Of a DNA stretch of 64,000 bases, positions 1 to 7,759 are shown piece after piece. The stretch comes from JAAYLC01 sp964636665. GTDB lineage: Bacteria > Bacteroidota > Bacteroidia > Flavobacteriales > Flavobacteriaceae. A program made the translations under genes and the position numbers. Location: NCBI GenBank assembly GCA_964636665.1, contig CAZWVT010000001.1:92619-156618 (forward strand), in the 5' to 3' direction. The notes below the pieces were generated by a model, which ran no database searches, was not told the DNA's origin, and was given only the letters and a program-made list of their open reading frames with translations. Positions within the stretch are counted from its first letter, which is position 1. Every line of letters starts with the position of its first letter.

Positions 1-449
1 GCTTTTGCAATCATAATTCGCTGTTTTTGACCACCGCTTAGAAATTGCACTTTTTTATCTTTAAAATTCAATAAATCAACCAGGTCTAATAATTCCTCAA
101 TCCTCTTTTTCATTTTGTCAGCATCGGAAATTGTAAGATGCGTGGCAATATTTTCTGCCACGGTGGCATAATGCAACAAGGTATCTTCTTGGGTGACCAT
201 TTTCATGTATTCGGCACCTGGAATTAATAAATCCGATGGTCTCGGAACTTTTGATTTTCCGTAATACACAATACCATTTTCCAGCGGAATCAATCCATAG
301 ATCAAATAAAGCAAAGTAGATTTTCCCGAACCGCTCTTTCCGAGGATGCTCACATGCTCACCGGGTGCAACTGAAAATGCTATGTTTTGTAAAAGTGGAT
401 TTTTATCAAACGAAAAGGAATCAATGCGTATGCTTAACTGCTGAGTCAT
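1..449 (-). CDS. ABC transporter ATP-binding protein, 3' part missing
   Basis: The reading frame starts at the ATG at 449 and runs off the left edge, so only about 149 residues are present. It shows a Walker A motif (GKSGSGKST, near residue 38), a Q-loop region (MVTQEDT) and the ABC signature (LSGGQKQR) just before the edge. These identify a nucleotide-binding subunit that drives a membrane transporter at the cytoplasmic face. The size of the spacing and the short glycine-rich loop resemble LolD/FtsE-type exporters, but no permease is visible here, so the substrate is unknown. The start lies 3 bases after the stop of the 131-aa gene upstream, so it is the third gene of an operon with that gene and the 54-aa membrane protein. 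Confidence 0.9.
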   Translation of the reverse strand, partial: MTQQLSIRIDSFSFDKNPLLQNIAFSVAPGEHVSILGKSGSGKSTLLYLIYGLIPLENGIVYYGKSKVPRPSDLLIPGAEYMKMVTQEDTLLHYATVAENIATHLTISDADKMKKRIEELLDLVDLLNFKDKKVQFLSGGQKQRIMIAK

Positions 450-452
450 ATT

Positions 453-848
453 TTATAACGCCAAGATTCCTTCTTCTTCCATCACCGGCAACTCGATGGT
501 ATTATTTTCATTGATAGCGCCGGGATTAAAGATAAATTTTCGTTCATAAATTCGATTATCTATAAAATATGAAATAAGATATTCATTGGTAAAATTTAAA
601 ACCTCAGGAGCAATAAATTCTACTTTAGACGAACTTTTGGGTGCAATATCTTTAAAGAAATGACGAAGCGTCGAAGTTTTCATCTCTTCACTTTTTCCGC
701 GTGAAAGCACAAATACGGTATGAATGGGTTTGTCTAAATTATTAATTAAATAAACATTCCAATGAAGCCCGGTAAAATCTTTATCCCATTCTTTTATTGC
801 AGCTATATGAACGTTTGTCGCTTTATAAAATACAATATCTTCTTTCAT
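453..848 (-). CDS. conserved protein of unknown function, possible beta-sandwich
   Basis: A 131-aa protein without signal peptide or membrane segment. I do not recognise it as a characterised family. Alternating hydrophobic and polar stretches (NVYLINNLDKPIHTVFVLS, then VEFIAPEV and YLISYFIDN) suggest a beta-sandwich domain; this is inference from pattern only. I chose the ATG at 848, two bases after the stop of the 54-aa gene, rather than a GTG at 869 that would overlap that gene by 19 bases. It is followed after 3 bases by the ABC ATPase, so the three are probably co-transcribed. In flavobacteria proteins of this type next to pheS are sometimes labelled as tRNA synthetase subunits by neighbourhood; nothing in the sequence supports that. 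Confidence 0.75.
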   Translation of the reverse strand: MKEDIVFYKATNVHIAAIKEWDKDFTGLHWNVYLINNLDKPIHTVFVLSRGKSEEMKTSTLRHFFKDIAPKSSSKVEFIAPEVLNFTNEYLISYFIDNRIYERKFIFNPGAINENNTIELPVMEEEGILAL

Positions 849-850
849 AA

Positions 851-1015
851 TTAATTTCTTGATTTCCACATTAACCAGACCACAAAAAACAAAATTGCAG
901 AAATTCCCAGTAGAATAGAACCAATAATAATTTTGATTTTAGCTATGATGAAGGTCAAATAAATAACAACAAAGAAAACCAGTGCCAATAGTGCTAATAA
1001 TAGATATTTTCCCAT
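851..1015 (-). CDS. small membrane protein, 54 aa, two predicted TM segments
   Basis: The frame starts at ATG 1015 and encodes 54 residues. Two hydrophobic segments (about residues 4-24 and 28-49) are separated by a short Lys-containing turn (AKIKI), and the C-terminus is basic (KSRN). It is the first gene of a tight cluster: 2 bases separate its stop from the ATG of the 131-aa gene, which is 3 bases from the ABC ATPase. The function is unknown. The coupling to an ABC ATPase suggests, without proof, a role at the membrane together with that protein. There is an 80-bp gap to the pheS stop upstream. Confidence 0.7.
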   Translation of the reverse strand: MGKYLLLALLALVFFVVIYLTFIIAKIKIIIGSILLGISAILFFVVWLMWKSRN

Positions 1016-1095
1016 GATTTATCAGTTTATAAAGCAACTTAAGACATTCTGTTTACTTCAATGTTATTTTTGTTATATATTTAACACCTCAATAA

Positions 1096-2115
1096 TTACC
1101 AGATACTGTCAAACTGTTTTAAAAATCTGATATCATTTTCTGATAACATACGGATGTCGGGAATTTGATACAATAACATGGCAATACGATCGATTCCCAT
1201 TCCAAATGCAAAACCTGAATATTCCTCAGAATCGATATTGCAATTCTTTAAAACATTCGGATCTACCATGCCACAGCCTAAAATTTCCAACCAACCGGTT
1301 CCTTTTGTCATCCGATAATCTGTTTCTGTTTCCAATCCCCAATACACATCGACTTCGGCACTTGGTTCGGTAAAAGGAAAATAAGAAGGTCGCAATCGGA
1401 TTTGAGATTTTCCGAACATTTCGGTAGTAAAATACTGAAGCGTTTGTTTTAAATCAGCAAAACTTACGTCTTTATCAATATACAGACCTTCAACTTGATG
1501 GAAAAAACAATGCGAACGCGCCGAAATATCTTCATTGCGATAAACGCGTCCGGGTGAAATTGTCCGAATCGGCGGTTTGTTGTTTTCCATATACCGCACT
1601 TGAACAGAAGATGTGTGGGTTCGTAATAATATATCAGGATTTGTTTGTATAAAAAACGTATCCTGCATATCGCGAGCCGGATGATATTCGGGCAAGTTTA
1701 ATGCGGAAAAATTGTGCCAATCATCTTCAATTTCAGGACCTTCAGAAACATTAAATCCGATTCGGGAAAAAATATCTACTATTTTATTTTTTACAATCGA
1801 GATGGGGTGGCGTGCGCCCAAATCAAAAGACTCTCCTGTTCTGAAAAGATCGCCGTATTTTCCTGAGGATTGGGTATTTTTTTCTGCTGCTTCCTTTAAT
1901 GTCGATATTTTTTCTTGAGCAACATTCTTTAATTGATTTATAACCTGACCGTATTCTTTCTTTTGCTCATTAGATACGTCCTTAAAAGCTGTAAAAAACT
2001 CGTTTAACAAGCCTTTTTTTCCTAAATAACGTATTCGTAAATTTTCAATTTCATCCTTGTCTGTCGAATTAAAAGCTTCGATTTCTTCAAGGTGTTTTTT
2101 TATTTTATCTATCAT
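1096..2115 (-). CDS. pheS: phenylalanyl-tRNA synthetase alpha subunit
   Basis: PheS is the catalytic subunit of the cytoplasmic alpha2-beta2 enzyme that charges tRNA-Phe with phenylalanine. The 339-aa length is normal. The first 90 residues form the helical coiled-coil arm that contacts tRNA. The class II catalytic core follows, with a motif-2 region (RTHTSSVQVRY, near residue 165) and a motif-3 region (GFAFGMGIDRIAML, near 302-315). The ATG at 2115 leads straight into the expected MIDKIKKHLEEIEAF N-terminus. pheT is not in the window, so the two subunits are encoded apart, as is common in Bacteroidota. The unknown 118-aa gene lies 29 bp upstream on the same strand. Confidence 0.97.
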   Translation of the reverse strand: MIDKIKKHLEEIEAFNSTDKDEIENLRIRYLGKKGLLNEFFTAFKDVSNEQKKEYGQVINQLKNVAQEKISTLKEAAEKNTQSSGKYGDLFRTGESFDLGARHPISIVKNKIVDIFSRIGFNVSEGPEIEDDWHNFSALNLPEYHPARDMQDTFFIQTNPDILLRTHTSSVQVRYMENNKPPIRTISPGRVYRNEDISARSHCFFHQVEGLYIDKDVSFADLKQTLQYFTTEMFGKSQIRLRPSYFPFTEPSAEVDVYWGLETETDYRMTKGTGWLEILGCGMVDPNVLKNCNIDSEEYSGFAFGMGIDRIAMLLYQIPDIRMLSENDIRFLKQFDSIW

Positions 2116-2144
2116 GAGTTTACTATTATTCCAGAGAATACAAT

Positions 2145-2501
2145 TTAATTAATCACTTCTTTTTCTAAAAAATATTGAACGATGGCTTCTTTCATCAGTA
2201 CGCTTTGTTCGCCGGCTTTTAGGTGGGGCAGTTTTTCTACGATTTTATAATGTGGCCAACCGTCTTCGTCAACATAGTCAAATTCATAAAAACCGTAAGG
2301 TTCAAGAAGTCGGCAAATTGCGATATGCATCAAATCCAATTTATGATCTTTTTTAAACTTTCGCTTAAATCTTCCCAATTCCTGAAGACCTATGATGTAA
2401 ATAATTCCATCTAAATCCAACGTTTCACCGTCAGCAAAACGGTTGCTTAACAGTTTAACGACTGTTTCCCAACGTTCTTTTAATTGTTCATCCCTTGCCA
2501 T
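2145..2501 (-). CDS. conserved hypothetical protein (Bacteroidota)
   Basis: A soluble 118-aa protein with no signal peptide. It is rich in charged residues and contains a GIIYIIGLQELG stretch and a conserved-looking aromatic patch (EPYGFYEFDYVDEDGWPHYK). I recognise it only as a conserved hypothetical protein of this phylum; no catalytic motif is visible. The ATG at 2501 (MARDEQ) is preferred over a TTG at 2510. A good -7 promoter element lies 22 bp upstream of the ATG, and pheS follows after 29 bp, so it is likely the first gene of the pheS transcript. Confidence 0.7.
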   Translation of the reverse strand: MARDEQLKERWETVVKLLSNRFADGETLDLDGIIYIIGLQELGRFKRKFKKDHKLDLMHIAICRLLEPYGFYEFDYVDEDGWPHYKIVEKLPHLKAGEQSVLMKEAIVQYFLEKEVIN

Positions 2502-2523
2502 AAAATCCAATTTAAACTGAATG

Positions 2524-2531
2524 CAAAGATA
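2524..2531 (-). promoter_or_regulatory. -7 promoter element for the 118-aa gene and pheS
   Basis: Reads TATCTTTG on the minus strand, a match to the Bacteroidota sigma-A -7 consensus TANNTTTG, 22 bp before the ATG at 2501. Confidence 0.6.
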
Positions 2532-2636
2532 GCTTGTTTTTTGAAGAAATTTTTATCAATAAGCAATCAACCGTTTCCTTTGAAATGTTTTGTTGTGAAT
2601 TTTCTTATTGCTCTTTATATTTAGCAAATTTTTTGA

Positions 2637-3236
2637 ATGACTTCACTTGATATTATTATACTCGTTATTTTAGGGTTTGCATTCTTCATTGGGTATCAAC
2701 AAGGTTTAATAAAATCTGTTATTTCCTTGTTAGGATGGGTGTTAGGAGCCTATGCAGCTGTTTTGTTTGGGGAACAGATGAAAGATTTTCTACAAAAGTT
2801 TTTTTATTTGGGAGAAAACTTAATGATTTGGATTGGATATCTCAGCGTGTTTTTAATCGTGGTTTTTCTGTTGAATCTTATGAGTTCCCTCATCACAAAA
2901 GCTTTAAAGATAATGATGATGGGAACTGTCAATAAAATTTTAGGAGGTGTTTTTAATGTTGCTAAATATCTTTTTGTATTGAGTTTTATAAATATGCTCA
3001 TCAACGCTTCCGAAAATTATAGATTTCTTTCCCCTGAACAAACCGAATCTTCAACTTTGTATAAACCAATAGCAAGTATAGCACCTGCGATATTACCTAC
3101 AATTCAACAAAGTTGGGAAGAATTTGACGTGCATTGGAAACCTGAAATCATTGATACCGAAGAGAAAATTCTTACAGATTCGATTATTGAAGAAGAAGAA
3201 AAACTGATTCAACAGAATGATTCTTTGACAAACTAA
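2637..3236 (+). CDS. CvpA family membrane protein
   Basis: A 199-aa inner-membrane protein with four predicted transmembrane segments (about residues 4-23, 27-47, 62-86 and 100-120) and an acidic cytoplasmic or periplasmic tail. The N-terminal pattern LDIIILVILGFAFFIGYQQG followed by SLLGWVLG is the hallmark of the CvpA/colicin V production family. In proteobacteria these proteins affect colicin export and envelope stress resistance; the biochemical role is not established. The C-terminal 70 residues beyond the core are Glu-rich and lineage-specific. It is a single gene that ends 98 bp before superoxide dismutase. Confidence 0.85.
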   Translation: MTSLDIIILVILGFAFFIGYQQGLIKSVISLLGWVLGAYAAVLFGEQMKDFLQKFFYLGENLMIWIGYLSVFLIVVFLLNLMSSLITKALKIMMMGTVNKILGGVFNVAKYLFVLSFINMLINASENYRFLSPEQTESSTLYKPIASIAPAILPTIQQSWEEFDVHWKPEIIDTEEKILTDSIIEEEEKLIQQNDSLTN

Positions 3237-3289
3237 ATTTCGTCTATTATCTTATTAAATCTATAACATTTTTAATGAACTGTATTTAG

Positions 3290-3297
3290 TATCTTTG
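3290..3297 (+). promoter_or_regulatory. -7 promoter element for superoxide dismutase
   Basis: TATCTTTG matches TANNTTTG. It lies 37 bp before the sod ATG. Confidence 0.55.
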
Positions 3298-3334
3298 GGA
3301 GAATTTAATAATTATTAACGTAAATAAATATACT

Positions 3335-3937
3335 ATGTCATTCAAATTGCCAGATTTACCGTATCCTTATGATGCTTTAGAGCCTAACATTGATGCTGAA
3401 ACAATGGAAATTCACCATTCTCGTCATCATAAAGGATATACAGATAATTTAAACAACGCTATAAAAAATACAGAATTAGAAAACACCGATATTCAGGAGC
3501 TTCTTTCAAACTTGGATATGGATAATAAAGCTGTACGAAACAATGGTGGCGGTTATTACAATCACAATCTTTTTTGGGAAATAATGTCTCCTGATGGTGG
3601 TGGAGAACCGACCGGCGCTCTTGCTGAAGCTATCAACCAAAGTTTTGGAAGTTTTGAAGAATTTAAAACAAAATTTGCCGATGAAGCAAAAACCAGATTT
3701 GGTTCCGGATGGTGCTGGTTGGTTGTTAGCAGTTCAGGTCTAAAAATTGTTTCTACTGCAAATCAAGACAATCCATTAATGCCGGGAATGAATGAGGGTC
3801 ATCCGATTCTTGGACTTGATGTTTGGGAACACGCTTATTATTTAAAATATCAAAACAAACGTCCTGACTATATTGACGCATTTTGGAATGTGGTTAACTG
3901 GGATGCTGTTCAGGAAAAATATGATGAGGCTAAATAA
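3335..3937 (+). CDS. sodA: superoxide dismutase, Mn/Fe family
   Basis: Converts superoxide to oxygen and hydrogen peroxide in the cytoplasm. The 200-aa length is typical. The four metal ligands are in place: His27 (EIHHSRHH), His77 (YYNHNLFW), Asp162 and His166 (LDVWEHAYY). Gln144 in TANQDNP and the glycine run before His77 are the residues usually seen in manganese enzymes, so Mn is the likely metal, although cambialistic use cannot be excluded. There is no signal peptide. It has its own promoter and a strong terminator immediately downstream, so it forms a single-gene unit. Confidence 0.95.
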   Translation: MSFKLPDLPYPYDALEPNIDAETMEIHHSRHHKGYTDNLNNAIKNTELENTDIQELLSNLDMDNKAVRNNGGGYYNHNLFWEIMSPDGGGEPTGALAEAINQSFGSFEEFKTKFADEAKTRFGSGWCWLVVSSSGLKIVSTANQDNPLMPGMNEGHPILGLDVWEHAYYLKYQNKRPDYIDAFWNVVNWDAVQEKYDEAK

Positions 3938-3956
3938 ACTCATTTAGAAATCCCAT

Positions 3957-3992
3957 AAAAAAACTGCTATCTTTTCCGATGGCAGTTTTTTT
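3957..3992 (+). terminator. intrinsic terminator after superoxide dismutase
   Basis: An 11-bp stem (AAACTGCTATC with GATGGCAGTTT, one T-G pair) around a 6-base loop is followed by a run of T. The A-run on the other side lets it also serve the convergent 64-aa gene. Confidence 0.85.
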
Positions 3993-4185
3993 ATTTTCTA
4001 GTCGCTAATTTATTTTGCTTGTATAAAAAGAATATTCCAACAATCAATCCTATTAAGAGCAATATCCATAATTCTCCGTCAATTGGAAGCTGGGGTGCAT
4101 TTGGTGTATTTCCAGGTCTCGGTGGCGGTGGCGCTTTCGCCGGCTGCGCAAGCAATGCTATGGTAGAATATAAAATTGTCAGCAT
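3991..4185 (-). CDS. small secreted PID-CTERM-type protein
   Basis: A 64-aa protein with a signal peptide (about residues 1-18, ending near QPAKA), a short proline-rich spacer (PPPPRPGNTP), the motif LPIDGEL, a single hydrophobic segment (about 39-56) and a basic tail (KQNKLATRK). This tripartite layout of PID motif, TM helix and basic end matches the short PID-CTERM proteins of Bacteroidota, which resemble PEP-CTERM sorting signals. Removal of signal and tail would leave almost no mature protein, so the sorting region may be the functional part. The specific role is unknown. It converges on sod. Confidence 0.7.
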   Translation of the reverse strand: MLTILYSTIALLAQPAKAPPPPRPGNTPNAPQLPIDGELWILLLIGLIVGIFFLYKQNKLATRK

Positions 4186-4339
4186 AGATACCTAATAATT
4201 CTGGGAATTGTTTTTCAGTTGGTAAAAGTAGTAATAATTTAGATAAGAGTTGTAATTTAATAAAAAAATATCATTAAATTATATAGATATCATATTTAAT
4301 TAATTGTTGTTATGAATTTTACAACTCCGGAAAACGACG

Positions 4340-4413
4340 TGGTCCCACCTGGGCTTGAACCAGGGACCCCTTGATTATGAGTCAAGTGCTCTAACCAGCT
4401 GAGCTATAGGACC
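4340..4413 (-). tRNA. tRNA with CAU anticodon (Ile2 or Met)
   Basis: A 74-nt cloverleaf on the minus strand. The acceptor stem GGTCCTA pairs with TGGGACC, the discriminator base is A, the anticodon stem-loop is CTTGA-CTCATAA-TCAAG, and a standard TTCAAGC T-loop is present. CCA is not encoded. The anticodon CAU fits either elongator Met or the lysidine-modified Ile2. C4 and C5 in the acceptor stem match the TilS-recognised pairs of E. coli tRNA-Ile2, so I lean to Ile2, but identity is not certain. Confidence 0.9.
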
Positions 4414-4451
4414 TGCTTTTAATCCTTCAAATTCGAAGGATAAAAGGGATG

Positions 4452-4459
4452 CAAATGTA
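4452..4459 (-). promoter_or_regulatory. -7 promoter element for the CAU tRNA
   Basis: TACATTTG on the minus strand, 38 bp before the mature tRNA 5' end. A small hairpin (ATCCTTC/GAAGGAT) lies between it and the tRNA in the leader. Confidence 0.5.
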
Positions 4460-4482
4460 ATACTCTTTATTTTAATTACAAA

Positions 4483-4887
4483 TTATTTTTTTATATCCTG
4501 ACACAATTCCACCAATACTCCGGAAGCAGACTTAGGATGTAAAAAAACCACCAATTTATTATCTGCACCTTTTTTGGGAGTTTCACTGAGAAGTTCAAAA
4601 CCTTCGGCAGTCAAACGTTTTATCTCCTTATGGATGTCATCTACTGAAAATGCCAAATGATGAATCCCCTCTCCCCTTTTCGTTATAAATTTCGCTATCG
4701 GACTCGACTCATTGGAAGCTTCCAAAAGTTCGATTTTACTTTCTCCACATCTGAAAAAAGAAGTTTTAACACCTTCACTTTCCACTTCCTCAGTTTTGTA
4801 AGGAGCGACTCCGAGAAGTTTTTCGTATAGTTCATTGGCTGCTGCTAAATTTTTTACGGCAATTCCAATATGTTCTATTTTGTTCAT
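4483..4887 (-). CDS. mce: methylmalonyl-CoA epimerase
   Basis: Interconverts (R)- and (S)-methylmalonyl-CoA in propionate metabolism. The 134-aa protein has the paired beta-alpha-beta-beta-beta modules of the VOC superfamily. Metal-binding residues of the family are visible: His6 (MNKIEHIGIAV), Glu53 (KIELLE), His76/His77 (GIHHLAF) and Glu127 (GVLVELCQ). The motif set HIGIAV, GIHHLAF and GVLVEL separates it from generic glyoxalases. Methylmalonyl-CoA mutase is not in the window. The ATG at 4887 is the natural start, with a promoter-like element about 22 bp upstream. Confidence 0.93.
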   Translation of the reverse strand: MNKIEHIGIAVKNLAAANELYEKLLGVAPYKTEEVESEGVKTSFFRCGESKIELLEASNESSPIAKFITKRGEGIHHLAFSVDDIHKEIKRLTAEGFELLSETPKKGADNKLVVFLHPKSASGVLVELCQDIKK

Positions 4888-4908
4888 AAAAATAATTCAA
4901 GATTTACA

Positions 4909-4916
4909 CAAAAGTA
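4909..4916 (-). promoter_or_regulatory. -7 promoter element for mce
   Basis: TACTTTTG on the minus strand matches TANNTTTG, 21 bp before the mce ATG. Confidence 0.45.
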
Positions 4917-4966
4917 CACAAGTTCTTTATTTTAAACTTTGCAGCAACATTCTATCATATAAATAT

Positions 4967-4974
4967 TATTTTTG
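4967..4974 (+). promoter_or_regulatory. -7 promoter element directly before rbfA
   Basis: TATTTTTG ends 5 bp before the rbfA ATG. If it is used, transcription would start at or next to the A of the ATG, giving a leaderless mRNA. Confidence 0.5.
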
Positions 4975-4979
4975 TAGCT

Positions 4980-5375
4980 ATGAATGAATCCAATAGACAA
5001 AAGAAAATTGCATCTTTACTTCAAGAAGATTTGGCTCAGGAATTACAAAATCTCTTGAGAGAATCCGGGCAATCGGGCATCATCATTTCGGTTAATAAAG
5101 TTAATGTAACCGTAGATTTATCACTTGCCAAAGTATATGTCAGTATTTTTCCTGCTGATAAAGCGGTAGGTTTTACCAAAGAATTAAATCTTTTAAAGCC
5201 GCAAATCAAGCATCGCATTTCTCAATTAACGCGCCATCAATTACGAAAAATGCCTGATTTGGTTTTTTATTTAGACGATTCCCTCGAATATATCGAGCAA
5301 ATAAATAAAGCTTTAAAAGGCATAGAAAATCCCATTACAAATCCGGAATTGCTTAATAAAAGAAAAAAATCATAA
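4980..5375 (+). CDS. rbfA: ribosome-binding factor A
   Basis: RbfA binds the 30S subunit during late 16S rRNA maturation and is also needed for cold adaptation. The 131-aa protein starts with SNRQKKIASLLQEDLAQEL-like sequence and contains VNVTVDLSLAKVYVS and the LRKMPDLVFYLDDSLEY stretch, the typical RbfA KH-like signature. The stop codon is directly followed by the GTG start of the ABC permease gene with no gap, so the two are translationally coupled in one operon. Confidence 0.93.
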   Translation: MNESNRQKKIASLLQEDLAQELQNLLRESGQSGIIISVNKVNVTVDLSLAKVYVSIFPADKAVGFTKELNLLKPQIKHRISQLTRHQLRKMPDLVFYLDDSLEYIEQINKALKGIENPITNPELLNKRKKS

Positions 5376-6581
5376 GTGAATTTTTCACTCTATATAGCCA
5401 AGCGATATCTCTTTTCCAAGAGTAGCAACAATGCAATAAACATCATTACTATTATTGCGGCAATCGGAGTTATTGTTGGTTCATTTTCTTTATTAATCGT
5501 TCTTTCAGGATTTTCCGGACTCAAAGATTTCAGTCTTCAGTTTACCAATATTTTTGACAGTGATTTAAAAGTTTATCCGGAGAAAGGCAAAATTATTCCT
5601 TTTGATGAAAATATGAAAAACCGCATCTCACAAATGGAAGGTGTGGCTTCGTATGCAGAAATTATTGAAGAACGAATTTTTTTACAGTATAAAAATAAAA
5701 ATCACATTGCCTACATAAAAGGCGTTGATGAAAATTATGGCAATGTCATTCCCATTGACAGCATTTTAATGGTTGGCGAATGGTTTGAACCCGACCAAAA
5801 TGAAGTGGTTATCGGTCTGACAACTTCTGCAAAACTTTCTTTGTCACTCTGGGATTATATGAATTTGGTAGAAATCTATGTTCCCAAACCCGGAACCGGA
5901 CAAATAGATGTACTGAATCCTTCGAATGCATTTAACAAAGCCAACGTCGTAGTTTCCGGAGTTTATCAAGTAAATGAAGAATTGGACGCTAAATATGTGT
6001 TTACACAACTTTCATTTGCCCGAAATTTATTATCCATCTCTGAAAATGAGGTTTCTTCTTTGGAATTTAAACTTGTTTCTTCTCAATATGAATCAGCTGT
6101 AAGAAGCGAACTTACAGAAATTTTTGGTGATAACATTCTTATTAAAAATCGAATCCAACAAAATGATGCATTGTACAAAATGCTAAATACAGAAAATATT
6201 GCTGTCTATTTAATCTTTACATTGGTAATGATTATTGCACTTTTTAATGTAATCGGTTCCATCATCATTATGATTTTGGACAAGCGAAAAAACATTGAAA
6301 CTTTAAATAATTTAGGTGCTACTTATAAAGAAATCCGCAGAATATTCTTTTTTCAAGGAACATTAATGACTATTTTAGGTGGAATTATAGGAATCATTAT
6401 TGGACTTGTAGCAGTTTGGTTACAAATTAAATACGGATTGATTTATATTACAAACACCCTACCCTATCCGGCGAAAATTGAAGGAATCAATGTTATTGTG
6501 GTATTTTTTACAATTAGTATTTTGGGAATTTTGGCCTCATATATAGCCTCTCGACGCGTTCAGCGAAAATCTTTGCAGTAA
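5376..6581 (+). CDS. FtsX/LolC-like ABC transporter permease
   Basis: A 401-aa inner-membrane protein with an N-terminal transmembrane helix (about 21-43), a large periplasmic domain (about 45-270) and three C-terminal helices (about 276-300, 320-345 and 370-395). That is the MacB/LolC/LolE topology used for lipoprotein release or mechanotransmission. The N-terminus (FSLYIAKRYLFSK) is the conserved start of LolC/E-type proteins and supports the GTG start that directly abuts the rbfA stop. No ATPase gene is adjacent; the partner is likely a LolD-like protein encoded elsewhere. It is probably involved in trafficking lipoproteins to the outer membrane, by family analogy. Confidence 0.85.
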   Translation: MNFSLYIAKRYLFSKSSNNAINIITIIAAIGVIVGSFSLLIVLSGFSGLKDFSLQFTNIFDSDLKVYPEKGKIIPFDENMKNRISQMEGVASYAEIIEERIFLQYKNKNHIAYIKGVDENYGNVIPIDSILMVGEWFEPDQNEVVIGLTTSAKLSLSLWDYMNLVEIYVPKPGTGQIDVLNPSNAFNKANVVVSGVYQVNEELDAKYVFTQLSFARNLLSISENEVSSLEFKLVSSQYESAVRSELTEIFGDNILIKNRIQQNDALYKMLNTENIAVYLIFTLVMIIALFNVIGSIIIMILDKRKNIETLNNLGATYKEIRRIFFFQGTLMTILGGIIGIIIGLVAVWLQIKYGLIYITNTLPYPAKIEGINVIVVFFTISILGILASYIASRRVQRKSLQ

Positions 6582-6583
6582 AA

Positions 6584-7576
6584 TCAGGCAAATTCATAAT
6601 CGCCAAACACTTCCAAAGCTTCATCCAGAGTTTTAAAAACAAGAGCTGCATCATCATCGGTAACCAATTTCATCCGGTACTCTTTAAAATTTGGAATTCC
6701 CTTAAAATAGTTGGTATAATGTCTTCTCGTTTCAAAAACCCCGAGTTTTTCTCCTTTCCAGTCAATAGCCATTTGCAAATGTCTTCTGGCAGCTTCTACA
6801 CGTTCTTTCATCGTTGGTGGTGGAAGGTGTTCTCCGGTCTTTAGAAAGTGTTTTACTTCCCTGAAAAACCAAGGATAACCGATACTCGCACGACCAATCA
6901 TAGCGCCGTCAAGTCCGTATTCATCCCGCATTTTTTTGGCACGTTGGGGCGTATTTACATCACCGTTTCCAAAAATGGGAATATGCATTCGCGGATTGTT
7001 TTTGACTTCGGAAATCAGCGTCCAGTCGGCATCGCCTTTGTACATTTGTTTTCGGGTTCTTCCGTGAATTGACAAAGCTTGACAACCGACATCTTGCAAT
7101 CGTTCGGCAACTTCAACGATGCGAATTGATTCTTCGTCCCAGCCCAATCTGGTTTTTACAGTAATCGGAAGCTTGGTGTGTTTGACCATCGCTTCCGTAA
7201 GCGAAACCATCAAATCGACATCTTTTAATATTCCGGCACCTGCACCTTTGGAAACAACTTTTTTTACCGGACAACCAAAATTAATATCAATAATATCCGG
7301 ACCGGTGGCTTCTACGATTTCTACCGTTTTTAACATAGAATCCAAAACAGCTCCAAAAATCTGAATCCCCACAGGACGTTCCTTTTCGTAAATATCCAAT
7401 TTCATCATGCTTTTGGCAGCATCTCGAATAAGGCCTTCGGCTGAAATAAACTCGGTATAAACCACATCCGCTCCTTGTTCTTTGCACAATGCACGAAAAG
7501 GCGGATCGCTTACATCTTCCATCGGCGCTAATAACAGCGGAAATTCCGGTAATTCTATATTTCCTATTTTTGGCAA
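6584..7576 (-). CDS. dusB: tRNA-dihydrouridine synthase
   Basis: An FMN enzyme that reduces uridines in the tRNA D-loop to dihydrouridine. It is a TIM barrel of 330 aa. PLLLAPMEDVSDPPFR near residue 13 and the catalytic cysteine Cys102 in NFGCPVKKV are visible, followed by GAGAGILKD, VKTRLGW and a SIHGRTRKQMY phosphate/FMN-binding region, then IFGNGDV and GAMIGRAS. These match the DusB group. It converges with the permease gene, with 2 bp between stops. Confidence 0.93.
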   Translation of the reverse strand: MPKIGNIELPEFPLLLAPMEDVSDPPFRALCKEQGADVVYTEFISAEGLIRDAAKSMMKLDIYEKERPVGIQIFGAVLDSMLKTVEIVEATGPDIIDINFGCPVKKVVSKGAGAGILKDVDLMVSLTEAMVKHTKLPITVKTRLGWDEESIRIVEVAERLQDVGCQALSIHGRTRKQMYKGDADWTLISEVKNNPRMHIPIFGNGDVNTPQRAKKMRDEYGLDGAMIGRASIGYPWFFREVKHFLKTGEHLPPPTMKERVEAARRHLQMAIDWKGEKLGVFETRRHYTNYFKGIPNFKEYRMKLVTDDDAALVFKTLDEALEVFGDYEFA

Positions 7577-7598
7577 CGTATTAATTTTTAAGAAAGTG

Positions 7599-7606
7599 CA
7601 AATTTA
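7599..7606 (-). promoter_or_regulatory. -7 promoter element for dusB
   Basis: TAAATTTG on the minus strand, 22 bp before the dusB ATG. Confidence 0.55.
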
Positions 7607-7724
7607 GTGATTATCACTCAAACAATTATTTTATGCAGAACGCTATTCAAATAAATATTGAACTTATTGATAGTAAACTATTTCAGACTTGTAAAATAGT
7701 ATCACGAAAAACGTACAATTCGCT

Positions 7725-7732
7725 TATATTTG
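7725..7732 (+). promoter_or_regulatory. -7 promoter element for lepA
   Basis: TATATTTG, a full match to TANNTTTG, 27 bp before the lepA ATG. Confidence 0.6.
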
Positions 7733-7759
7733 CACCCTAACATTCGTTGAACGAAATTT

